This document shows, in pieces, positions 9,785-17,133 of a DNA stretch of 64,000 nucleotides. Both the position numbers and the translations under genes were made by a program. The stretch lies in the NCBI GenBank assembly GCA_048296855.1, contig CP182631.1; one strand, 5' to 3'. Positions within the stretch are counted from its first letter, which is position 1. The number at the start of each line of letters is the position of its first letter. The notes beneath the pieces are model-generated. The model saw only the letters and a list, made by a program, of their open reading frames with translations, searched no databases and was not told the origin of the DNA. Origin of the DNA: Pseudocolwellia sp048296855. GTDB taxonomy: Bacteria; Pseudomonadota; Gammaproteobacteria; Enterobacterales; Alteromonadaceae.

Positions 9785-9912
9785 TGCGATTAACTGTGAT
9801 GTTTTTAGCTTTAAAGTCAACACCTAAAGCTCTTTTTAAAAGCGATAAACATAGCAGATATCCCTTTAGCTGCCATTTAAGCTCCCGTTTACTTAGCAGC
9901 GCTTTTTTTTAA
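9784..9912 (+). other. 42-codon ORF ending in a T-run, possible leader upstream of leuC
   Basis: An ATG overlaps the dehalogenase stop (TGATG at 9782-9786) and opens 42 codons that end at TAA 9910-9912, inside an eight-T tract. GCTGC near 9869 and GCAGC at 9896-9900 can pair just before the T-run. The ORF has seven Leu codons but no run of them. It could be a coupled leader with an attenuator, or chance; no protein family is recognised. Confidence 0.2.
9807..9837 (+). terminator. Probable terminator after the dehalogenase gene
   Basis: AGCTTTA (9807-9813) pairs with TAAAGCT (9825-9831), followed by CTTTTT. The stem is only seven AT-rich pairs, so it may be leaky. Confidence 0.5.
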
Positions 9913-9943
9913 TTTAATTCTAGCTTTTGAAGCGGAGAACTTT

Positions 9944-11362
9944 ATGCATAAGCCAAGAACCCTTTATGAAAAATTAATTAATTCGCATACCGTATGCGAG
10001 TTAGACGATAAAGGACATGTTCTTTTATATATCGACCGTCAAGTGTTAAACGAGTATACAAGCCCACAAGCTTTTAGTGGCTTACGTGACGCTAACCGAG
10101 ATTTATGGCGCCCTAACACATCACTTGCTGTTGTAGATCATGTTAACTCTACTGAGCCTCAACGTGTATCGGTGGGTGCTGAAGAAGGTGGTGCTTTACA
10201 AGTTAATTATTTCGCTAAAAATTGTGAAGACTTTGGTATCGAATTATTCGATATTCTTGATAGCCGACAAGGTATCGAGCATGTGGTTGCGCCAGAGCAA
10301 GGCTTTATTTTACCGGGTATGTCAGTTGCCGCAGGTGACAGCCATACCACCACTTATGGTGCCTTAGGTGCTTTCGGTTTTGGTATAGGTACTTCTGAAA
10401 TAGAACACTTATTAGCAACGCAAACACTTATCTATAAAAAATTGAAAACTATGCGAGTTACCGTTACAGGTGCCTTAGGCTTAAGTATTACCTCTAAAGA
10501 TGTTGTTATGGAGTTAATTCGTAACATAGGGGCGGCAGGCGCAACGGGTTATGCTATTGAGTTTTGTGGTTCTACTATCGAATCGATGAGCGTTGAAGCA
10601 CGCATGACTATTTGTAATATGGCCGTTGAAGCTGGCGCTCGAGGTGCATACATGGCACCAGATGATGTTGTTTATAATTACTTAAAAGATAAACCTAGAG
10701 CACCAAAAGGTGAACTGTGGGAACAAGCCTTAAGCAAATGGCAAGCGCTTTATACCGATGAAGATGCGGTGTTTGATAAAGAAGTCACCATTGATGCAAC
10801 AAGCATAGAGCCTATGATCACTTGGGGCACAAGTCCAGATCAAGCATCCGTTATTAGCGGTGTAGTGCCAAATCCTAAAGACGATATCGATCTTGCTAAG
10901 CGTAAAAGTACAACGCGCGCACTTCAGTACATGGGTTTACAAGCTGGTATTCCAATAAAAGGCATACCTATTACACACGCTTTTATTGGGTCGTGTACTA
11001 ATGCCCGCATCGAAGATTTACGTCAAGTGGCTGAAGTAGTTAAAGGCCAAAAAATTGCGCAAGGCGTTAGAGCTATGATTGTTCCAGGTTCTTCTGAAGT
11101 GCGTGCTCAAGCACAAGCCGAAGGTTTAGCGGATATTTTTATTGACGCAGGTTTTGAATGGAGACAATCAGGTTGTTCTATGTGTTTAGCCATGAACGAT
11201 GATGTTCTTAGCCCTGGAGATCGTTGCGCGTCGAGTACCAATCGTAACTTTGAAGGTCGTCAGGGAGCGGGTGTTCGTACACATTTAATGAGCCCTGCAA
11301 TGGTCGCTGCAGCAGCAATTAAAGGTTATTTATGTGACATACGTGATTTGGGGATAAATTAA
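9944..11362 (+). CDS. leuC: 3-isopropylmalate dehydratase-type large subunit (LeuC-like)
   Basis: This 472-residue protein is co-linear with E. coli-type LeuC: DSHT near the middle of the first half, GTSEIEHLLATQTL, FIGSCTNARIEDL and SGCSMCLAMNDD. These supply the three cysteines for the [4Fe-4S] cluster, and NRNFEGRQG follows. The family hydrates and dehydrates 2-/3-isopropylmalate or related C4-C7 hydroxyacids in the cytosol. It overlaps the small subunit gene by one base (TAATG). There is no leuA or leuB nearby, and the motif usually read DHNV is DHVN here, so this may be a catabolic paralogue acting on another alkylmalate. The fold and chemistry are certain; the pathway is not. Confidence 0.88.
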   Translation: MHKPRTLYEKLINSHTVCELDDKGHVLLYIDRQVLNEYTSPQAFSGLRDANRDLWRPNTSLAVVDHVNSTEPQRVSVGAEEGGALQVNYFAKNCEDFGIELFDILDSRQGIEHVVAPEQGFILPGMSVAAGDSHTTTYGALGAFGFGIGTSEIEHLLATQTLIYKKLKTMRVTVTGALGLSITSKDVVMELIRNIGAAGATGYAIEFCGSTIESMSVEARMTICNMAVEAGARGAYMAPDDVVYNYLKDKPRAPKGELWEQALSKWQALYTDEDAVFDKEVTIDATSIEPMITWGTSPDQASVISGVVPNPKDDIDLAKRKSTTRALQYMGLQAGIPIKGIPITHAFIGSCTNARIEDLRQVAEVVKGQKIAQGVRAMIVPGSSEVRAQAQAEGLADIFIDAGFEWRQSGCSMCLAMNDDVLSPGDRCASSTNRNFEGRQGAGVRTHLMSPAMVAAAAIKGYLCDIRDLGIN

Positions 11363-11970
11363 TGGACGCTTTTAACATTGAAGCAGGAAAAATAGCACCA
11401 TTTATGGCGGCTAATATAGATACTGATGTGATCATGCCTAAGCAATTCTTAAAAGGTATTGACCGCAAAGGACTTGATAAAGGTTTGTTCTTTGACCAAA
11501 GATTTCTTTTGTCAGGTGAACCTAATCCTGAATTTGTACTAAATAAACCTCAATGGCAAGGTGCAAAGTTTTTAGCTGTTGGCGCAAATTTCGGTTGTGG
11601 GTCAAGTCGAGAACATGCGGTGTGGGGCCTTAAACAATTAGGTATTCGTGCCTTAATAGGCACAACGTTTGCGGGTATTTTTTATGATAACTGCCAGCGT
11701 AATGGTTTATTAGTGATTGAATTAGATGAAAAATCAATGTCTCAACTTGGAGAGCAAGTCACTTCAGGTGAGATAAACAATATTGAAATCGATCTACCGA
11801 ATCAAAAAATTAAGTTATCAGAAAATAATGAAATAAATTTTGAGCTAGATCCCATGCGAAAAGAAGCCTTAATGCAAGGTTTAGACGCTATTGGTAGCAC
11901 TTTACAACGAGCAGAGGCAATAAAGTCTTTCGAGCAAAAACATTTACTTGAAAATCCTTGGTTGGCCTAG
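11362..11970 (+). CDS. leuD: 3-isopropylmalate dehydratase-type small subunit (LeuD-like)
   Basis: The 202-residue swivelling subunit has the family markers NIDTDVIMPKQFL near residue 20, NFGCGSSREHAVWGL near residue 80 and GTTFAGIFYDNCQRNGLL. Together with the upstream large subunit it forms the heterodimeric aconitase-type isomerase; the small subunit contributes substrate-recognition residues. Its start codon overlaps the leuC stop, so the two are translationally coupled. A repeat element starts on the base after its stop. Length is normal (about 200). Substrate assignment carries the same doubt as for the large subunit. Confidence 0.9.
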   Translation: MDAFNIEAGKIAPFMAANIDTDVIMPKQFLKGIDRKGLDKGLFFDQRFLLSGEPNPEFVLNKPQWQGAKFLAVGANFGCGSSREHAVWGLKQLGIRALIGTTFAGIFYDNCQRNGLLVIELDEKSMSQLGEQVTSGEINNIEIDLPNQKIKLSENNEINFELDPMRKEALMQGLDAIGSTLQRAEAIKSFEQKHLLENPWLA

Positions 11971-12062
11971 GGCCTGCTTGATATTTCTACATCGTTATAG
12001 TGATTTTATGTGGAACAACCACACATCAATCACTATGGCTTGTGTAAAAATCAAACAGGCTG
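11971..12062. repeat. Small inverted repeat element, family 2 (92-bp copy)
   Basis: GGCCTGCTTGATATTT at the left is mirrored by AAAAATCAAACAGGC at the right (to 12060). Inside, ATAGTGATT pairs with AATCACTAT and ATGTGG with CCACAC around AACAA, so the whole segment can fold into one long hairpin. It abuts the leuD stop codon and could also act as a transcript end, though no T-run follows. Confidence 0.55.
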
Positions 12063-12197
12063 CTGCAAAAATATACCTGAAAGGTTAACAAACCCTGATG
12101 TTGTTATAAAAATTATTGAACTGGTTGGCTTGATGTTGTTGTAGATTTTATTTTACTGGTTTTAGTTATCGTGAATTAATTAATTTGAGGTAAGCAT

Positions 12198-13394
12198 ATG
12201 ACATATAAATCATCATTTGAATTGAGAAGAAGGTTTCTTCAGTTCATGGCCGCCAGTCCGTTTTTATATGGTTTTAATGTTTTAGGGCAAAGTATATCGT
12301 CACCATATGCACCTCAATATGTTCAAGATGCTAAAGAGGCTGTTAATGTTTTTGATTTTCATGAAGTAGCTAAATCAAAATTATCCCCAGGACATTATAC
12401 CTACATGGCGCGAGGCTCGGATCATGGTCTCACCCAGCTTGCCAATAGCGAAGACTTCAAAAAAATCAAACTCCGCATGCGTCGTCTCGTCGATGTAAGA
12501 AATATAGACACATCAATTGAGTTATTTGGTAAACGCTACACTTCTCCCATCTTCTTATCTCCTTGTGGGAGACAAGCTATCTACCATCCTGAGGCCGAGT
12601 TGGCCGTTGCACGAGCTGCTAAAAATAAAGGCGTTGAATTTGTATTATCCACTGTTGGCTCTAGTGCTATTGAGGATGCAAATAAAGCGGCAGGCGAACC
12701 TATTTGGTTTCAACTTTATCCTGACACGGACTGGCAAGTTACTCAACGATTAGTAAAGAGAGTTGAAGATGCTGGTTGCCCAGTATTAGTGTTGACGGTA
12801 GATATGCCAGCAACTAACCGAGAAGCGCTCGACCGCTTTCATCGTTCAACTAATTCTGAATGTCAAAGTTGCCATTCACCAACGGCCGGTGTTTTGGGTA
12901 AAAAACCTATGCTTGAAGGACTTTCTCAAAAATCACGTGGTAAAGGTGGTGCCTTTATGGATTGGCTATTTGTTGAACGTTTAAAGGCGTCAACTTCAAT
13001 GAAGATTGTATTGAAAGGCATAGTTACCTACGAAGATGCAAAGTTAGCACTCGAATATGGTGTTGATGGCGTTATTGTTTCTAACCATGGTGGGAGAGCT
13101 GAAGACAGCGGTAGAAGTACTATTGATTGCTTACCCGAAGTCGTTGCTGCTATTGACGGAAAAATCCCTGTTCTTTTTGATGGTGGTGTTCGACGAGGAA
13201 CTGATGTTTTCAAAGCTTTAGCATTAGGCGCTGATGCAGTAGGAATAGGGCAACCTTATTTGTGGGGATTGTGCTCTTTTGGTCAATCAGGCGTAGAAAC
13301 TGTATTAGAGCTGTTAAATCGTGAACTCGAAATAGTGATGAAACAAGCAAGAACAACGTCTGTTGCTCAAATAAATCAAAGCTACATTGTTTGA
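12198..13394 (+). CDS. FMN-dependent alpha-hydroxyacid dehydrogenase with Tat signal and CxxCH motif
   Basis: This 398-residue protein begins with a twin-arginine signal (LRRRFLQFMA near residue 10), so it should be exported folded. The rest is the TIM-barrel of the L-lactate/glycolate oxidase family: FLSPCGRQAIYHPEAE, WFQLYPD, KGIVTYEDA, catalytic H297 in SNHGGR, and the FMN phosphate region DGGVRRGTDVFKALALGADAV (split here as DGGVRRGTDV and ALALGADAV). C222-Q-S-C-H226 in the variable loop is a c-type heme attachment motif, unusual for this family. It would oxidise a 2-hydroxyacid in the periplasm and pass electrons to the respiratory chain. It lies between the LeuCD pair and TonB receptor 2, in the same direction. 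Confidence 0.88.
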   Translation: MTYKSSFELRRRFLQFMAASPFLYGFNVLGQSISSPYAPQYVQDAKEAVNVFDFHEVAKSKLSPGHYTYMARGSDHGLTQLANSEDFKKIKLRMRRLVDVRNIDTSIELFGKRYTSPIFLSPCGRQAIYHPEAELAVARAAKNKGVEFVLSTVGSSAIEDANKAAGEPIWFQLYPDTDWQVTQRLVKRVEDAGCPVLVLTVDMPATNREALDRFHRSTNSECQSCHSPTAGVLGKKPMLEGLSQKSRGKGGAFMDWLFVERLKASTSMKIVLKGIVTYEDAKLALEYGVDGVIVSNHGGRAEDSGRSTIDCLPEVVAAIDGKIPVLFDGGVRRGTDVFKALALGADAVGIGQPYLWGLCSFGQSGVETVLELLNRELEIVMKQARTTSVAQINQSYIV

Positions 13395-13512
13395 AAACAT
13401 TTCACTTTTTTATTGTTTTGTTGGTAAACGCTATCTGAATTTATAGTCCTGAGAGGGTGTATAGCCAATTTTTAAATGAAAAAATAGTGATGTAGTAAAT
13501 AATTTCACAAGT

Positions 13513-13534
13513 AAAGGAGGAAATCGTCATGTAA
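13513..13534 (+). other. Strong Shine-Dalgarno followed by ATG-TAA (start-stop)
   Basis: AAAGGAGG (13513-13520) is followed eight bases later by ATG immediately followed by TAA (13529-13534). It lies in the leader of TonB receptor 2, about 90 bases before the true start. It could park ribosomes and protect or regulate the mRNA, or be a relic of a lost start. Confidence 0.35.
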
Positions 13535-13624
13535 ATAACACATAAAAAAAATGTAAAAAAACAAGAAAAATAGGATGTATTAAGCATCTATAAATTACAT
13601 AAATTACGTTTGGGGGAAGTTATC

Positions 13625-16477
13625 ATGTCATATAAAAAAATTAATAGACAAGAGTTTAAATTAACAAAAGTTGCTTCAAGTTTTTTATTATTATCACTGG
13701 TTTCATCGGGAGTATATGCTCAACAAGCTGAAACATCAAAAGAGAAAAAAGAGGAAAGTGTTGAAAAAATCACTGTAACAGGGAGTAAAATTCAACGACT
13801 GGGGTTTGAAACATCAACCCCTGTTAATGTAGTGGCAAAACAGGAAATTGAAGAGTCAGGTTTCGCGAGTATTTATGATGTTTTAAAATCAGTGCCTTCA
13901 ATAGGTGTTGGTTTAGGTAGTGCTAACGGTAGCGCAGGGGGAGTTTCAGATCCAGAAGCCGGCGCATCGTTCATAAATTTACGTGGTTTAGGAACAGATA
14001 GAAGCTTGGTATTAGTCGATGGTCGCCGTCGTGTTTCTGGTAGTAGTGCTTCTTCTGCGGTTGATTTGTCAATGATCCCCGCGGGATTAATTGAACGTGT
14101 TGAGGTCATCACTGGGGGGGCATCTGCTGTATACGGTGCTGATGCTGTAAGTGGTGTTGTTAACATGATCATGAAAGACAAAATTGAAGGGATGGAGGTT
14201 TCTGTAAGTACAGGCGCCTCTACTGAAGGTAGCGGTGGTGAACGCTTCGCCCTTGATTTATCTGGTGGAGCAGAATTTGCTAACGGCCGAGGAAGCATAG
14301 TCGTTGGCGTTAGTTATAGCAAAGAAAATGAACTACAAGCTACGCAAAGAGACTTCGGTGAACTGCAACTAAGTTTACGACCAAACCCAGCGAATACAGG
14401 CCCTGATGATGGTATACCTGATCAAATCCACCTTCTTGACCAAGCTATTTATGCTTTCTCTCCTAAAGGAGCATTCAACATCGGTGGTACATGGTATACG
14501 GACGATAATGGTGTTAGACCAATTGACCGTGGTGTAGATTTTGATAGTCAACGAGGTATAGGCGCAGAAGGTTATAGATCAATAGAATTTACACCTTTAA
14601 GACAAGATCAAGAAACACTTGCAAGTCGTTTTAGTGTTAACTATAAAATAGCTGAAGATACTAATTTTTTTCTTGATGCTGATTACGGTATAACCAATAC
14701 AGTTGGTGCAGGGCAACCTGATAATACAACGAGTAGTGGTGGATTTGCTATAAACACACTCCGACGTGAGAACCCTCTATTACCAGATGACTTAACGGCT
14801 CTTATGGATGCAAATGGTTTAACGTCATTTAAATATAATCGTGCATATGCAAATTGGGGCTATAGAGCACCAATATTAGATCGTACTAGTTACTCTATTG
14901 TTGCTGGTTTTAACGGCTATTTTGCAAATGAATGGAGCTGGGATATTTCTTTTCAAGATGCCAGCTACGAAAACGAATCGAAATGGGCTAATCATACGCT
15001 CCCCGAGTACGTAGAAAAAGCTATTGATGTTATTGAAGATCCTATTACAGGCGAAGCCGTTTGTCGTAGTGGTGGTGATTGTGTTCCTATTTATCCACTT
15101 TCACAAGATCCGCTTACGGCAGAGCAATCAGCATATATAGAGCATACCGTCTTACGTCTGCACAAAAACGAGCAACGAGTAATATCAGCAAGTTTATCGG
15201 GTGATGTATTTGAACTTCCTGCTGGTGATGTTTTATTTGCCGCAGGGGTAGAGCATAGAAATGAGTCAATAAAAACATTAGATGATGGCTTAGCTCAAAG
15301 AAATCAACTGCACTTATTTAAAGGTCAAGAGCCACAAGATGCAGAGTTAAATGTTGATGAAGCCTATGTAGAATTTGTGGTTCCTGTACTTTCAGATATA
15401 CCGGCTTTTGAACAGCTAGATATTGAAGCTGCTGTTAGGTTTTCAGATTACGATACTATAGGTAGTACTACGGCAACTAAACTTGGCTTTAATTGGACTA
15501 TATCTGAAGATGTACGTATAAGAGCATCAACCGCGACCAGTGTACGAGCGCCTAATTTATCAGAACTATATAGTCCTGGAGTGTCTGCATCTACTTTTAC
15601 TACTGATGCTTGTCATATTACTCAAATTGAATTAGGTACGGCTACCCGTAAAGCTAATTGTGCTGCTTTGGGTATTCCTGTTGGTTGGGTAGATCCTGAT
15701 GATGTTTCTGCAAAACTAGTTGTTACCGGCGGTAACCCAAACTTAAGTGAAGAAGAGTCAGATTCAGTAACAATTGGTGCAGTATTGACACCTAGCTTTA
15801 TGGATGGTTTTTCTTTGTCGGTTGATTATTGGGATATCGAAATAACAGGTGCTATTGGTACTTTTTCTATTGCCCAAATTATTAATAATTGTGTTGACTC
15901 ACCAACGCTTGATAATCAGTTTTGTCCATTACTTACCCGTGGTAGTAATTTATCTATTACTAATATAGATGTTACTAAAATTAATGTGGGTAGACTGAAT
16001 GCCCGCGGTGTAGATTTTGAAGGTTTCTATCGTACTGGTATTTTTGAAGGTAATTTAAGTGTTTCTTTTAATGGCTCATATCTTATGGAGCATGAACAAT
16101 TAGTTGATGAGAACGATCCTACCAGCTTAATTGTTACTAGAAATGAGCCTAACAATCCTAAATTCCGTGCGAACTTAAACTTTACTTATTCTCAAGATGC
16201 ATTATCTGTTGGGTTAAAGACTCGTTACATTGGGTCAACAAACCTTGATAATACGGTTCTTACAGATGAGTCAATCGATACTAATGATGTTAATACGCGA
16301 ATATATAATGACTTAATTTTTGGTTATAAAGTGAACGATGATATGAAGGTGCAAGCAACAGTAACTAACCTGCTTAATGTTGATCCACCTCGTCGTGCAG
16401 GCGTATATCTAGGTTCAAGCGGGAATTATGATAATACGGGACGATTTGTGTCTATACGAGCTACTTATAATTTTTAA
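13625..16477 (+). CDS. TonB-dependent outer membrane receptor (paralogue 2)
   Basis: ATG 13625 is chosen because GGGGGAAG lies just before it; the in-frame TTG at 13610 precedes that site. The 950-residue protein has a signal peptide ending at VYAQ, then EKITVTGSKIQRLGFETSTP, a plug with FINLRGLGTDRS and VEVITGGASAVYGADAVSG, and a barrel ending ATYNF. It matches paralogue 1 along its whole length, and stretches such as the one encoding CVPIYPLSQDPLTAEQ are nearly identical in DNA. The pair bracket the peptidase, dehalogenase, LeuCD and FMN enzyme genes. Both receptors probably import related ligands, with differences concentrated in barrel loops. Confidence 0.93.
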   Translation: MSYKKINRQEFKLTKVASSFLLLSLVSSGVYAQQAETSKEKKEESVEKITVTGSKIQRLGFETSTPVNVVAKQEIEESGFASIYDVLKSVPSIGVGLGSANGSAGGVSDPEAGASFINLRGLGTDRSLVLVDGRRRVSGSSASSAVDLSMIPAGLIERVEVITGGASAVYGADAVSGVVNMIMKDKIEGMEVSVSTGASTEGSGGERFALDLSGGAEFANGRGSIVVGVSYSKENELQATQRDFGELQLSLRPNPANTGPDDGIPDQIHLLDQAIYAFSPKGAFNIGGTWYTDDNGVRPIDRGVDFDSQRGIGAEGYRSIEFTPLRQDQETLASRFSVNYKIAEDTNFFLDADYGITNTVGAGQPDNTTSSGGFAINTLRRENPLLPDDLTALMDANGLTSFKYNRAYANWGYRAPILDRTSYSIVAGFNGYFANEWSWDISFQDASYENESKWANHTLPEYVEKAIDVIEDPITGEAVCRSGGDCVPIYPLSQDPLTAEQSAYIEHTVLRLHKNEQRVISASLSGDVFELPAGDVLFAAGVEHRNESIKTLDDGLAQRNQLHLFKGQEPQDAELNVDEAYVEFVVPVLSDIPAFEQLDIEAAVRFSDYDTIGSTTATKLGFNWTISEDVRIRASTATSVRAPNLSELYSPGVSASTFTTDACHITQIELGTATRKANCAALGIPVGWVDPDDVSAKLVVTGGNPNLSEEESDSVTIGAVLTPSFMDGFSLSVDYWDIEITGAIGTFSIAQIINNCVDSPTLDNQFCPLLTRGSNLSITNIDVTKINVGRLNARGVDFEGFYRTGIFEGNLSVSFNGSYLMEHEQLVDENDPTSLIVTRNEPNNPKFRANLNFTYSQDALSVGLKTRYIGSTNLDNTVLTDESIDTNDVNTRIYNDLIFGYKVNDDMKVQATVTNLLNVDPPRRAGVYLGSSGNYDNTGRFVSIRATYNF

Positions 16478-16506
16478 TAAGTTGCCTTAAATTGTCAGGA
16501 TGATCT

Positions 16507-16532
16507 AACAGGGGATTTTAATATCCCCTGTT
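16507..16532 (+). terminator. Hairpin terminator after TonB receptor 2
   Basis: AACAGGGGAT, loop TTTAAT, ATCCCCTGTT gives a ten-pair GC-containing stem 30 bases after the stop. The tail AATTTAAT is a weak U-tract. Confidence 0.65.
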
Positions 16533-16879
16533 AATTTAATAGGGGGCAGGAAGTGGTTAAAGTACGAGTTGAAACAATAGAGTTGCGCCGTTGCTTTGAT
16601 GTAATACCTGTTTCATTTGAACAAAATTTATAGCCAAAAGGTCAACACGATCTAGTATAAAAATTTTAATACAAGTAATGAGGAGATTATATTGATATAG
16701 ATTATATATAAACCCGTTACCACTCAAGATGCGTATTTCAGAGTGCTTGAGCGATATCAATTCAAGGCAATGCTTTGTAATAATGGTCGTTCCCTTATAA
16801 AAAGCATTAACGAAGAAGTGATTTTGCTCAAGCGCTTCTTCGATGGGTCTAAAAACAATTTATGCCGCGTTATTAACTT
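16533..16879. other. Gene-free stretch with one hairpin
   Basis: No convincing gene is seen. A 67-codon reverse-strand ORF here has no ribosome site or recognisable motif. CGAAGAAG (16811) pairs with CTTCTTCG (16835) around a 16-base loop, of unknown function. Confidence 0.5.
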
Positions 16880-17025
16880 TAGTCAGGGAATAACCATGAC
16901 GTAAACTTAATGCCTTGCATACATGGATGTATGCACTTAGATTTCGTCTGGAACATGAAATCTGTGCCTAAATTGTTTTTAGTTCCCACTGAAACCTACA
17001 TCTTGAATGGTTACGGGTATAAACA
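16880..17025 (+). repeat. Repeat family 3, copy upstream of the amidohydrolase gene
   Basis: This holds CATGGATGTATGCACTTAG, then a hairpin (16933-16967, AGATTTC/GAAATCT), then TTCCCACTGAAACCTACATC and TTGAATGG-TTACGGGTAT. The same order recurs at 18960-19090. The two copies lie in the same orientation on either side of the amidohydrolase gene. Confidence 0.55.
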
Positions 17026-17133
17026 TTAAAGCTAGAGAGGTTCTTGCAAAAGATATTCGTAGTTTTTCTTATTTCAAAAGTAGATAAATATAGATTGTAG
17101 TACTGTAGCGTTAAAAGGTTATCAGGAGATACC

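Noticed and set aside
16557..16760. 67-codon reverse ORF in the gap after TonB receptor 2
   Set aside because: No ribosome site, no motif, AT-rich composition like the surrounding spacer.
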